Origin: Acinetobacter brisouii
Lineage (GTDB): Bacteria > Pseudomonadota > Gammaproteobacteria > Pseudomonadales > Moraxellaceae
Length of the DNA: 45,615 nucleotides
NCBI RefSeq assembly: GCF_008993995.1
Contig: NZ_BKNN01000018.1
Span: 1 to 45,615, forward strand
Reading direction: 5' to 3'
Shown in pieces: positions 1 to 8,113 of the stretch. The notes under the pieces were generated by a model. That model was not told where the DNA came from. It saw only the letters and a program-made list of their open reading frames with translations, and ran no database searches. The translations under genes were made by a program, and so were the position numbers. Position 1 is the first letter of the stretch. Each line of letters starts with the position of its first letter.

Positions 1-323
1 TTGCGCGTAAGTATTTGAAGGAGATGGTCATTTATCCTTGTATTATGGCAGATTTAGCCTATAAAGGATTTCATCAGATTAAGAGTAAGTTACTCATTCC
101 AATCAAGAAACCTAAGAATTTGTCATTACCCCAAATAGCAAAACAGATCAACCAAGAAATCAGTCGGCGTAGGATCACAATTGAACATATCAACGGCAAA
201 CTTAAACATTTTCGGATATTAACAGAACGCTATAGAAATAGACGGAAACGCTTTGGTCTAAGAATGAATTTAATTGCTGGAATGATGAATTGGATGCTCT
301 TAAATTAACTTTCGCAAGAGGTC
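1..323 (+). mobile_element. Right-hand end of an IS5-type insertion sequence
   Basis: The window opens inside an insertion sequence; only the 3' part of its transposase and one terminus are present. The inferred terminus is near 323, ending ACTTTCGCAAGAGGTC. The next bases, TAA (324-326), fit the TNA target duplication made by some IS5-family groups. Immediately beyond, an ATP-grasp reading frame begins in mid-protein, which marks the junction. The left end lies outside the window, so the inverted repeat and the duplication cannot be verified. Confidence 0.7.
3..308 (+). CDS. IS5-family DDE transposase, C-terminal part
   Basis: This is the C-terminal ~100 residues of a DDE transposase. The frame is open to the window edge, so no genuine start is present; the TTG at 15 is only internal. 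The segment MADLAYKG fits the second catalytic Asp region. The segment RRITIEHINGKLKHFRIL contains the final catalytic Glu with the basic surroundings typical of the IS5/Transposase-11 type. The protein ends WMLLN just before the IS terminus, as expected. It would catalyse cut-and-paste movement of the element. The family call is by motif resemblance; the subgroup is not resolved. Confidence 0.75.
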   Translation, partial: ARKYLKEMVIYPCIMADLAYKGFHQIKSKLLIPIKKPKNLSLPQIAKQINQEISRRRITIEHINGKLKHFRILTERYRNRRKRFGLRMNLIAGMMNWMLLN

Positions 324-326
324 TAA

Positions 327-791
327 TATAAATATCCCTTTGTAACCACCTTACGGCAATTCTGTGAAGCATATGCAGCGCTTGCTGTCCCTATTCCTTA
401 TTTGGTCATGCCATTTCTGGCAGGTGAAGAATGTTCAGTCGATATTGCCTGTAGTCAAGGTCAGGTTTTGGCTCATGCCACTCGCATTAAGCGTACAGGT
501 TATCAAGACATTACTGTAGATGGACCTTGTGATGATATTTGCCAGCGTCTGGTCACACTCTTTCAACTCGATGGTTTAATCAATATCCAATTGAAACAGA
601 ATGATCAACAGCAGTGGTTTATTTTAGAAATTAACTCACGTCCTGCAGGTGGTTTCGCCTACTCACGCCCAACAGGCTTGAATTTAATTGCAGAACTGAT
701 TTCTCATAAACTGAACTTGCCATTTCAACGGCAGATTGATCAACCTAATATTTCAGTTCGCCCTATTACAACCGTGATCGAAGGAAAATAA
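327..791 (+). pseudogene. ATP-grasp enzyme of the Ter-associated module, 5'-truncated by the IS
   Basis: The frame from 327 reads YKYPFVTTLRQF and continues through PYLVMPFLAGEECSVDIAC to a C-terminal LEINSRPAGG signature, which carries the Glu-x-Asn metal ligands of ATP-grasp ligases. About 155 residues remain; complete ATP-grasp proteins of this type are roughly twice as long, so the N-terminal lobe is missing. A stop codon sits exactly at the IS junction (324-326). The TTG at 402 is an internal codon, not a convincing start. The family (Pfam ATPgrasp_Ter, from memory) accompanies PRTase, HAD and CitE-like genes near ter operons, which is the context here. It stops 5 bases before the PRTase-TRSP gene. 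It is probably non-functional unless a fragment is made from an internal start. Confidence 0.8.
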
Positions 792-796
792 TCACG

Positions 797-1918
797 ATGC
801 ACCAAGTACAATTACAACGTGGTACTTTAACTGTCAGTCCTCTTCGCAGTCATGCCGATTGGCAACTGCACAGCCTGCTGGATTTTGCTGAACGCATTAA
901 CCCCAAGCGGGCATTTTTGTTTGTTTCTCGGGTCTTAGGAAAACACATTCCTGTAAAGCCGAGCCAAATGCAAAAAAGTTATCAGGATTTAGCTGCACTT
1001 ATTCCACCTGCGCCTCAGGCACCTGTCACCATGATTGCGATGGCAGAAACGGCGGTTGGACTTGGTGCAGGAATTTTCCGTGAATATCAAAAGCACTGCG
1101 CCAGTGCCTGCTTGTTTGCGACAACTACCCGTCATATCCAAAGTGACTTACCGATTTTTGGAGATTTTTTAGAAGAACATAGCCATGCGCAAGATCAACT
1201 GATTCACTCCAGTCACGATGCCGTCAAGCATCAGCATTTACTCAATACCAAAACCTTGATTGTGGTGGATGATGAAATTTCCACAGGCAAAACCATTGCC
1301 AACTTAGTCAGTAGTTTACAGGCTGCGGGTATGCAGCAGATTGAACAGGTGATCAGTATTTCTTTGGTGGACTGGACGGGCGATCAAGATATTCAGCAGA
1401 TTGCCAACATTCCCAATCATTCCATTAGCCTGATGTCAGGGCGTTGGGCATGGCAAGATGCACTTGACCCCAAAGCCGTCAACATGCCGAACGTGAATAT
1501 TACTGCACAAGGTCAACATGCGGTGATTGCCCCAAATACGTGGGGGCGTGAACCCACCTATCAACTTGGGCAGGCGTGGCACAGCTTACAGCCTCGTGCT
1601 ACAGGAGAGAAAATTTTAGTGCTTGGCTCATGTGAATTTACGTGGATTCCATTTCTCATGGCAGAAGCACTCGAACAGCAAGGCGCTGAAGTTTATTTCA
1701 GCTCCACCACCCGCTCCCCGATTGCAGAGGGTCATGCGATTCAGCAGCGTTTAGAGTTTCGTGACAACTATGGGATGAACATTCCCAACTTTAGTTATAA
1801 CGTCGATGCTAACGCCTATGACCGTGTGATTTTAGTCATTGAAACTGGGCATGAAAGTGTAGATCCTGCCTTGTTGCAACAGATTCCAAATCTGGAGGTG
1901 GTCAGTTATGTTGCCTAA
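797..1918 (+). CDS. Phosphoribosyltransferase with C-terminal TRSP domain
   Basis: This 373-residue protein has an N-terminal type I PRTase-like domain. The PRPP-binding segment is LIVVDDEISTGKTIANL, around residues 152-168, with paired acidic residues followed by a small Gly/Thr loop. The C-terminal third carries the TTRSPIAEGHAI segment that names the TRSP domain. In comparative genomics these proteins belong to a module next to ter genes that is predicted to make a nucleoside-like metabolite; the reaction is not established. It follows the broken ATP-grasp gene by 5 bases and overlaps the HAD gene by 11 bases, so it is operonic and translationally coupled. With the ATP-grasp gene lost, its natural substrate supply may be missing. 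Confidence 0.85.
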   Translation: MHQVQLQRGTLTVSPLRSHADWQLHSLLDFAERINPKRAFLFVSRVLGKHIPVKPSQMQKSYQDLAALIPPAPQAPVTMIAMAETAVGLGAGIFREYQKHCASACLFATTTRHIQSDLPIFGDFLEEHSHAQDQLIHSSHDAVKHQHLLNTKTLIVVDDEISTGKTIANLVSSLQAAGMQQIEQVISISLVDWTGDQDIQQIANIPNHSISLMSGRWAWQDALDPKAVNMPNVNITAQGQHAVIAPNTWGREPTYQLGQAWHSLQPRATGEKILVLGSCEFTWIPFLMAEALEQQGAEVYFSSTTRSPIAEGHAIQQRLEFRDNYGMNIPNFSYNVDANAYDRVILVIETGHESVDPALLQQIPNLEVVSYVA

Positions 1919-2690
1919 ACAACCGATTATTTTAGTCGATTTGGATGATACCTTGTTCCAGACCTATCGACGTCGCGCACCTGAACAGCATGACCGTGTC
2001 GCCAGTTTAGACCGACATGGCAAGCCTCTTGCATTTATGTCGGGTAAGCAGCAACTCATGGTGGACTGGCTCATGGCACATAGCGAACTCATTGCCGTTA
2101 CCGCTCGTTCGGTTGAATCTCTATTACGGGTACAAATGCCATTTCCACATGGGGCTATTTGCCTAAATGGTGGGGCGATTGTACTCAGCAATGGAGAAAT
2201 TGATCGCCACTGGCAACAGCAGCAGCGCAATGAACTGGCACACCTACAAGACCGTATGCAACAGCTTTGTGATGAACTAGAACAGCATGCCGAAGGTTTG
2301 GGTACAGTCCGTACATGGACGGAGCAAGATGATCAGCAGCATATTTATGTGGTGGCTAAGCAACATCACAGTGAAGCGCCTTTTTTACATAGCTTGACCA
2401 CTCGACTGCCTGCTGAACTTTGGCAAGATTTTTACTTACATATCAATGGTCATAATCTCGCCATTATTCCCAAAACAGTATCGAAACGTCGCGCTGTAGA
2501 ATACCTGTTACAACAGCTCGATCCCGAGGAGCAGCGTGTGTATTTGGGCTTTGGTGATAGCCTGTCCGATTTTGATTTTCTGCAACTTTGCGACTGGTTT
2601 GGTATGCCAAAAAACAGCCAGCTCAACCGCTTTACGCATCAGGCCTTGCAACAGGATTATCAACAAAAAGGATTTTTTGGTCATGACTAA
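1908..2690 (+). CDS. HAD-superfamily phosphatase of the Ter-associated module
   Basis: This 260-residue cytosolic hydrolase has all four HAD motifs. Motif I is ILVDLDDTLFQ near the N-terminus, with nucleophile and acid/base Asp. Motif II is the TAR segment near residue 65. The motif III Lys is in SKRRAVEYLL near residue 193. Motif IV is GFGDSLSDFDFL near residue 213. The cap placement resembles the Cof/sucrose-phosphatase type. The ATG at 1908 has GGAGG nine bases upstream. The gene overlaps the PRTase-TRSP gene by 11 bases and the PELOTA gene by 8 bases, a tight translational coupling. It probably removes phosphate from a phosphoribosylated intermediate of the module; the substrate is inferred from context only. 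Confidence 0.85.
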   Translation: MLPKQPIILVDLDDTLFQTYRRRAPEQHDRVASLDRHGKPLAFMSGKQQLMVDWLMAHSELIAVTARSVESLLRVQMPFPHGAICLNGGAIVLSNGEIDRHWQQQQRNELAHLQDRMQQLCDELEQHAEGLGTVRTWTEQDDQQHIYVVAKQHHSEAPFLHSLTTRLPAELWQDFYLHINGHNLAIIPKTVSKRRAVEYLLQQLDPEEQRVYLGFGDSLSDFDFLQLCDWFGMPKNSQLNRFTHQALQQDYQQKGFFGHD

Positions 2691-3810
2691 TGCTGCTACT
2701 GATCTCTCCCAAACACTCGGATTTTCAGGTTCATATCCTGCCCATGAAGTCCGCTTTCTGCTGAATATTTTGCAGATGCAGCCGACCAATATTGAGGAAA
2801 AAGAACAACTGATTCAATCGGGTAAGAAGCACTATTCGAGTATGCTCAGCGCCGAACATCCGCCCTCTGCCACCCATTTGCAGCATTATGATTTAGCCAT
2901 GCAACTCGGGGCGGCGCGTATGGCCAAAGAGGTGCAACAACTGGGAAATCGGCTGCTTGAACTGTATGCCCCTGAGCCAATTGTCTTGGTGAGTTTGGTG
3001 CGTGCGGGTGTCCCTTTGGGTGTATTGCTGCGTGATTATTTGGCAGCACAAGTGCCTTGTTATCATTATGGAGTGAGCATCATCCGTGATCGTGGCATTG
3101 ATCATGCCGCACTGGATCAAATCATTCGCCTGCATGGTGCTAAAAACATTGTATTTGTGGATGGTTGGACGGGTAAAGGCGCAATTACCCGTGAACTGAG
3201 CAGGAGTTTGCAGGACTATCCCGAGCTGTGGGATACCCAAAGTGGTTTACCGCGCTTACTGGTACTGAGCGATTTGGCAGGCTGTGCGTGGTTAGCTGCC
3301 AGTCAGGATGACTGGCTGATTCCTTCGGGCGTACTGGGTTCAATCATTTCAGGGCTGATTTCACGTAGTGTTTTGCCTGAACATGCACAGCAAGGCACAT
3401 GGCATGGCTGTATTCAATACCACACGCTTACCGAACATGATCTGTCCAACTCGTTTATTCAGCAGATTCGTAGCCACATTCAACAACAACCTGAGCAACA
3501 AAGCTGTCTGTGGGGCAATACTCAGCGTCAACAACAGCAACAGCAAAGCCAGCAGACCATTGACTGGCTGATGCAGCATTATCGGGTTGAGCAGGTCAAT
3601 CATATTAAACCAAGCATTGCAGAAGCGACGCGTGCAGTATTAAGACGTGTGCCTGAACGGATTTTACTGAAAGATGCTGATCATCCATCGACCCAACTGT
3701 TACGCCATTTTGCAGAGCAACAGCAAGTTGCCATCGACGTGCTCGGTGAGCAGCTTGGCCCTTATCAAGCCGTGACCCTGATTAAAACCATGCCCAAGGA
3801 TTGTTCATGA
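2683..3810 (+). CDS. StiP/PRTase-like protein with C-terminal PELOTA RNA-binding domain
   Basis: This 375-residue protein starts at the ATG at 2683, overlapping the HAD stop. An upstream in-frame extension exists but would lie within the HAD gene, and the conserved start MTNAATDLSQTLGFSGSYP begins here. The N-terminal two thirds match the family known as PRTase_1 or StiP: FSGSYPAHEVRFLL at the start, SLVRAGVPLGVLLRDY in the middle and a PRPP-loop-like FVDGWTGKGAITREL. The last ~90 residues match the PELOTA_1 type, predicted to bind RNA. A Gln-rich linker (QRQQQQQQSQQ) separates the domains. The CitE-like gene starts inside its stop codon. Catalytic activity is not experimentally clear; automatic annotation may call it a cysteine protease. 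Confidence 0.8.
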   Translation: MTNAATDLSQTLGFSGSYPAHEVRFLLNILQMQPTNIEEKEQLIQSGKKHYSSMLSAEHPPSATHLQHYDLAMQLGAARMAKEVQQLGNRLLELYAPEPIVLVSLVRAGVPLGVLLRDYLAAQVPCYHYGVSIIRDRGIDHAALDQIIRLHGAKNIVFVDGWTGKGAITRELSRSLQDYPELWDTQSGLPRLLVLSDLAGCAWLAASQDDWLIPSGVLGSIISGLISRSVLPEHAQQGTWHGCIQYHTLTEHDLSNSFIQQIRSHIQQQPEQQSCLWGNTQRQQQQQQSQQTIDWLMQHYRVEQVNHIKPSIAEATRAVLRRVPERILLKDADHPSTQLLRHFAEQQQVAIDVLGEQLGPYQAVTLIKTMPKDCS

Positions 3811-4736
3811 TGAAACTACAACATGCGATTGAATTGGGTGCGACACTGTATGTGCCTGCGACCCACAACAAACTTTGGGAGATTGCACAAGGCATGCTCT
3901 ATCCCGAACTGAAGTCGATGGTGATTTGTCTGGAAGATGCTGTTTTAGAACAGGACTTAGAACGTGCTCTGCTGAATCTGAAACAGTTTTTACTCAAGAC
4001 CCAATTTGCCGATGTACAGCATCCTGTACATGTATTCATTCGTCCACGCAATACTGAAATTGCGGAAAAAGTACTGGCATCGCAATTGAATCGCAGCTTT
4101 TGCGGTTTTGTACTGCCAAAATTTACCCTGCATACCGCACAGACTTGGCAGCAAATTTTACCTGCCGAGCTGCAATACATGCCAACCTTGGAAACTGCCG
4201 AATATTTCGATACAGGCTATTTACTCGAAACTAAACAGTATTTGCAGCAAGAGTTCGTACCTGTGCTGTGCTTAAGAATCGGGGCCAATGATCTGTTGTC
4301 CTGTTTGCATTTGCGCCGTCCGAAGCATGTCACAGTATATGACACCCCGATTGCTCAACTGATGCAGCAGATTTTAGGCATGTTCATTCCTGCAGGCTTT
4401 CAGCTCAGTGCGCCTGTATTTGAACATATTGAACAACCTGAACTACTCGAAAAAGAACTGGAACTCGATACCTTGCATGGTTTACTGACCAAAACCGCAA
4501 TTCATCCGACTCAGGTCCGTTTGATTCATCAAGCTTATCGGGTGCGGCATGATGAACTGGCAGATGCAGAGCAGATTTTACAGCACGATGCCAAAAGTGT
4601 TTTTAAATCGAATGGCTCTATGCTCGAACCTGCCACCCATCGCAATTGGGCACAGCGTATTGTGCTGCGGGCACAGCACTATGGCGTGATTCCTGCGCCA
4701 CATGAGCCTGCATTTGCCACACTGAAAATTATTTAA
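3807..4736 (+). CDS. CitE-like TIM-barrel C-C bond lyase of the Ter-associated module
   Basis: This 309-residue HpcH/HpaI/CitE-superfamily protein shows the metal-binding segment MVICLEDAVLEQDLERAL near residue 34. It also has VFIRPRNTEI, a barrel strand FVLPKF, LPTLETAEYF supplying a second acidic ligand, and GANDLLSCLHLRR. I chose the ATG at 3807 because it overlaps the previous stop as ATGA and has AAGGA six bases upstream; the TTG at 3801 is less likely. It is the last gene of the + strand module and is followed by a bidirectional terminator. By family it should make or break a C-C bond of an acyl-CoA-like or oxo-acid substrate; the real substrate is unknown. Confidence 0.8.
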   Translation: MMKLQHAIELGATLYVPATHNKLWEIAQGMLYPELKSMVICLEDAVLEQDLERALLNLKQFLLKTQFADVQHPVHVFIRPRNTEIAEKVLASQLNRSFCGFVLPKFTLHTAQTWQQILPAELQYMPTLETAEYFDTGYLLETKQYLQQEFVPVLCLRIGANDLLSCLHLRRPKHVTVYDTPIAQLMQQILGMFIPAGFQLSAPVFEHIEQPELLEKELELDTLHGLLTKTAIHPTQVRLIHQAYRVRHDELADAEQILQHDAKSVFKSNGSMLEPATHRNWAQRIVLRAQHYGVIPAPHEPAFATLKII

Positions 4737-4750
4737 TACAAATAAAAAAG

Positions 4751-4767
4751 CCTGAGTAATACTCAGG
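4751..4767. terminator. Bidirectional terminator between the + strand module and the ter operon
   Basis: CCTGAGT and ACTCAGG form a perfect 7-bp stem around a 3-base loop. GATTTTTC follows on the + strand, and an A-run lies on the left that becomes a U-run for - strand transcripts. It sits between the converging CitE-like and terZ genes, so it can end both transcripts. Confidence 0.8.
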
Positions 4768-4794
4768 ATTTTTCAATGGTTTAGCTGCGAGTGC

Positions 4795-5379
4795 TTAGAG
4801 ATAATTCACAATATGTGGCACGATCTCATGCAAGGTACGACCGTTACAAGTTTCACCGAGTGCTGACATTTTCCATGCACCGTCATGACGATACACTTTG
4901 GCAATAATCAGCGCGGTATAGTTGCCTTTTGCAGATAAGTTATAGTGAGCAATTTGCTGATTGGTAGTTTGATCGACCAAACGACAGAAAGCATTTTCTA
5001 CTTTTTCAAAGGTTTGCCCACGGAAACTGCTGATCGTAAACACAATTGACTGTACATTGCTTGGCACTTGGCTCAAATCAACATGGATGACTTCATCATC
5101 GCCTTCACCTGCGCCTGTCAAGTTATCACCTGAATGCACAATGCTGCCATCACGACTACGTAATTGTCCAAAATAGACATTATCTAACTGTTTTTTGTTG
5201 GCATCGAAAGTAATGACGGAAACATCGAGATCAATGCTTTTATTGCCACCGCCAAACAGACCAAACATGCCGCCACTTTTAGCAACGTCCCAACCTGCAC
5301 CTAAAAAGATTTTAGACAGGCTTGAACCATCTTGTTTCGCCAGTGAGATTTTCTGACCTTTCACCAAGCTAATGCTCAT
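4795..5379 (-). CDS. terZ: TerD-family protein, TerZ-like
   Basis: This 194-residue cytosolic protein has one TerD domain. It opens MSISLVKGQKISLAKQDG, has the glycine-rich insert MFGLFGGGNKS typical of TerZ rather than TerD/TerE, and carries DNLTGAGEGDDE, the acidic calcium-binding loop of the family. A conserved stretch FRGQTFEKVENAFCRLVD follows. TerD-family proteins bind Ca2+ and are linked to resistance to tellurite, phage and colicins; the mechanism is unresolved. It is the last gene of the operon, 18 bases after the AIM24 gene and just before a terminator. The start has AGGA nine bases upstream. Confidence 0.85.
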   Translation of the reverse strand: MSISLVKGQKISLAKQDGSSLSKIFLGAGWDVAKSGGMFGLFGGGNKSIDLDVSVITFDANKKQLDNVYFGQLRSRDGSIVHSGDNLTGAGEGDDEVIHVDLSQVPSNVQSIVFTISSFRGQTFEKVENAFCRLVDQTTNQQIAHYNLSAKGNYTALIIAKVYRHDGAWKMSALGETCNGRTLHEIVPHIVNYL

Positions 5380-5397
5380 TTTATTTTTTCCTATTGT

Positions 5398-6111
5398 TTA
5401 TCGTTGACCTAAATTGAGTACTGACGCCAACCAAGTAATATAACTGTTGCGATTTCTCGAACAAATGATGACTTTACCATAGCCTTGGAATTTCAAGACC
5501 ATACCTTCGCCACTGGTGACACTATTTAACAAATTCCCCAACATGCCACGATTTCGGGAACTGGGCATGCCGATGTTGTAACTGAGCGATGAATCCCATG
5601 CCACCACATGCCCATTATCAATCACGGTTTCGCCATTTTGTGAATTGACCTCGACTTCCATCAGCGTACCGCAACCTGAAATACACAGTTGTCCTTGCCC
5701 AGAAGTTTCCATCACCACAAAACCGCCATTGTCCCCAAACAGACTCCCCCCCAAATTGGTCTGGATTTTGGCTTTGACATTGACCTGTTCAGTCGATGCG
5801 ACAAATGCCCCATCGGACAGTACATATTGCTGCTGACCGATATTTAAGATCTGCATGTCACCATCGAGGTTTGGAGACAATAAACATTCTCCTGCCCCAA
5901 ATGAAGCTTTGATTTCTTGTTGAAATAACGATTCACCTGTAGTGAATTTACGCACAAAAGACTGGAATAAGCCGCCACGTAACTGACCGCCTAGTTCCAA
6001 ATTGGATTCCATCATGACCATGGCATCCGATTCACAATAAACCTTTTCACCCTGACGCATTGACACATGTAAAAATGGTTCAGGGCTACCGACCAGATTA
6101 AATTCAGCCAT
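5398..6111 (-). CDS. AIM24-family protein
   Basis: This 237-residue protein is a repeated beta-strand AIM24/TIGR00266-type protein: EFNLVGSPEPFLHVSMRQGEKVYCESDAMV at the N-terminus is described here in two parts, EFNLVGSPEPFLHV and MRQGEKVYCESDAMV. Glycine-rich turns follow (LELGGQLRGGLFQSF, GMVLKFQGYGKVII). No signal peptide or membrane segment is visible. Such proteins often accompany TerD and vWA proteins in stress clusters, and their biochemical role is unknown. It lies 12 bases after terF and 18 before terZ, so it is co-transcribed. A GAGG site lies eight bases before the ATG. Confidence 0.8.
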   Translation of the reverse strand: MAEFNLVGSPEPFLHVSMRQGEKVYCESDAMVMMESNLELGGQLRGGLFQSFVRKFTTGESLFQQEIKASFGAGECLLSPNLDGDMQILNIGQQQYVLSDGAFVASTEQVNVKAKIQTNLGGSLFGDNGGFVVMETSGQGQLCISGCGTLMEVEVNSQNGETVIDNGHVVAWDSSLSYNIGMPSSRNRGMLGNLLNSVTSGEGMVLKFQGYGKVIICSRNRNSYITWLASVLNLGQR

Positions 6112-6123
6112 GTTGAAATCCTC

Positions 6124-7407
6124 TTAATTTAAAATTTGTTTGGCTTTGGCTTGCTCGAGCCATTGTGGAAATTCTTGCAGCATCAGGTCATACAATTCTG
6201 ACTCCGACAGGCTATCGAGTTGATCAATCGCAAAGAAATTGCAGTTGTCGACCACCCGATCGGTCAAGGTATCGAGCTTTTCTAAAATGCCATAGCTCCG
6301 TCCGCCTATCCCGATAAACTGCCAAAAGATCGGCTGATTGGAGTTTTCACGCAGTAAGCGCTTAATCTGTGCTGCACTGCTGACGCCACCATCGGAAATG
6401 AACACGATATAAACAGGTAAGTCGCTCGGCTGTTCTTTGAGGAAATATTGCACCACGTCCTGCATCACCGCAGGCTCGTTGTTGATACATGCCCCTGCCT
6501 TCCATTTTTTATAACCGCCTTGTTCACGATTGATAAAATCGGAAAGATTGTGCAAGGACACATCACTTAAACGTAAAGGACGTTCAGCAAATGCCCAACA
6601 TTCAAAATTGGCATCATCATCAAAGTTGATCGCCAATGGCATCACCCGATCTAACACACGTTGTACATCACCACGGCGATACTGACCCAGCATTGAACCT
6701 GAATAATCCAGTACCAACGCCACCCGTGCCCGCACACCAATCAGTTGGTTTTTTTCCAGACTGATCAGGGATTTTTTGGTTAAATCCAGCAAATGGGGAG
6801 CATCTGCCTGTACCTTGTCCAAAATGGCTTTTTTGCGTAAATCGACTTTAAACACGGAGGTCGGCTCAACAGGACTTGGCGTTGCACTCACTTCTGCACC
6901 AAAATGTTCAACCAGTGCCTGTAATCCCCCGCTAAAGCCTTGACCAATCGCAGCCAGACGCCATAAATCATTTTTAAAATAAATCTCGATCAGCATCAGC
7001 GCTTTTTCTTGACGAAAACTTGTCCCTAACAAGCGATAACTAGCGACCACTTCAGACTTCGCGTTGATTAATTCCACCACACCACTTTGAATGTCTTGCA
7101 TGCTCAGCTGTGGATTGTCCAATGTGGCACAAAACACCAGACGGGAAACGGTATTGGGGTTGGTTTTGGCTAAATCGATTTGAAATTCATGAATACTAGC
7201 TGCTTGGCTATAACCAACCTCTTTGTTTGGCGAATTCGGTTGATTATAGAAAACCATGTAATCATCATGAATCAGTCGATCCTGCTGGTCTAAAGCAAAG
7301 CAAGACAAATCAAGATGGTGTGACGTGTTGAATTGAACACGTAAACGGAATTGCTGTTGTTCGAATAAATTTTTCAGCGGGAGCTTTTGCCCTGAGATGA
7401 GTTCCAT
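6124..7407 (-). CDS. terF: TerF-like protein: TerD domain plus vWA domain
   Basis: This 427-residue protein is organised as in TerF. Residues ~1-175 are a TerD-type domain ending in GQGFSGGLQALVEHFGAEV. Residues ~225-415 are a von Willebrand A domain with the MIDAS motif VLDYSGSM (Asp-x-Ser-x-Ser) and a later FISDGGVSS. In the N-terminal domain the usual DNRTG acidic loop is replaced by a segment around SPNKEVGYSQ, so this copy probably does not bind calcium the same way. The vWA part likely mediates metal-dependent protein contacts within the Ter complex. It is preceded by a 94-base gap holding alternative hairpins, unlike the shorter gaps elsewhere in the operon. Confidence 0.88.
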   Translation of the reverse strand: MELISGQKLPLKNLFEQQQFRLRVQFNTSHHLDLSCFALDQQDRLIHDDYMVFYNQPNSPNKEVGYSQAASIHEFQIDLAKTNPNTVSRLVFCATLDNPQLSMQDIQSGVVELINAKSEVVASYRLLGTSFRQEKALMLIEIYFKNDLWRLAAIGQGFSGGLQALVEHFGAEVSATPSPVEPTSVFKVDLRKKAILDKVQADAPHLLDLTKKSLISLEKNQLIGVRARVALVLDYSGSMLGQYRRGDVQRVLDRVMPLAINFDDDANFECWAFAERPLRLSDVSLHNLSDFINREQGGYKKWKAGACINNEPAVMQDVVQYFLKEQPSDLPVYIVFISDGGVSSAAQIKRLLRENSNQPIFWQFIGIGGRSYGILEKLDTLTDRVVDNCNFFAIDQLDSLSESELYDLMLQEFPQWLEQAKAKQILN

Positions 7408-7426
7408 GTGTATTGGTCTTGTCGAT

Positions 7427-7488
7427 TAGCACTTGAAAAACTGCGGCTAGACAGCTTTTCAAGTGCTAAAAGATTACTCTTTTAGCAC
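7427..7488 (-). promoter_or_regulatory. Mutually exclusive hairpins between terE and terF
   Basis: Three arms are visible. TAGCACTTGAAAA (7427-7439) pairs perfectly over 13 bp with TTTTCAAGTGCTA (7456-7468). GTGCTAAAAG (7463-7472) pairs perfectly over 10 bp with CTTTTAGCAC (7479-7488). The middle arm is shared, so only one stem can form at a time. On the operon transcript the short stem forms first. The arrangement resembles an attenuator or a processing/stability switch. That function is inference; the pairings are plainly visible. Confidence 0.6.
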
Positions 7489-7501
7489 CGTGACGGGGTG
7501 G

Positions 7502-8080
7502 TTATACCGCTACGCCATAGCTCGCAGCCAATGCGCCCAAGCCACCATTGAAGCCCTGACCGACTGCTTTAAATTTCCACTCACCATTGTGACGGTACAA
7601 TTCACCAAAAATCATCGCAGTTTCTGTGCTGCCGTCTTCTGACAAGTCAAAACGTGCCACTTCTTCATTGGCATTGTCTTTGTTAATGACGCGGATATAA
7701 GCACGGTCGACCTGACCAAAGTTTTGACCGTTTTGCTGACCTTCGTGAATGTTCACCGCAAAAATCACTTTTGCCACATCCGCAGGCACTTTTGCCAAAT
7801 CTACTGCAACGGTTTCATCATCACCATCACCTTCACCTGTACGGTTGTCACCTTTATGGGTCACTGAACCACAGTCTGACTGTTTTTGGTTAAAGAAAAT
7901 GAAGTCGCTATCACGGCGCACTTTACCATTTTCACCCACAAGGAACGCAACTGCATCAAGGTCAAATGCCTTACCATCAGTGACGCGTGGGTTCCAGCCT
8001 AAACCGAGGTCAACCAGATTCATGGTTGGTGCAGTTTTCGATAAGTTAATGTTGCCGCCTTTAGATAGGTTAATCGCCAT
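7502..8080 (-). CDS. terE: TerD-family protein, TerE/TerD-like
   Basis: This 192-residue single-domain TerD protein has the full family signature: [39 protein letters not shown], the calcium loop [12 protein letters not shown], and the C-terminal pair [20 protein letters not shown]. Length equals that of classical TerD/TerE (191-192 residues). It acts in the cytosol, probably assembling with the other Ter proteins at the membrane. It follows the DUF475/TerC gene by 33 bases. The start has AGGA ten bases upstream. The choice of terE over terD rests on position and overall resemblance only. Confidence 0.88.
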   Translation of the reverse strand: MAINLSKGGNINLSKTAPTMNLVDLGLGWNPRVTDGKAFDLDAVAFLVGENGKVRRDSDFIFFNQKQSDCGSVTHKGDNRTGEGDGDDETVAVDLAKVPADVAKVIFAVNIHEGQQNGQNFGQVDRAYIRVINKDNANEEVARFDLSEDGSTETAMIFGELYRHNGEWKFKAVGQGFNGGLGALAASYGVAV

Positions 8081-8113
8081 GATTCAAATTTCCTTCTGCT
8101 GTATCAAATTAAA

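Noticed and set aside
3368-3603. Overlapping antisense frames in the Gln-rich linker of the PELOTA protein
   Set aside because: They follow from CAA/CAG repeat composition and have no ribosome site or family resemblance.
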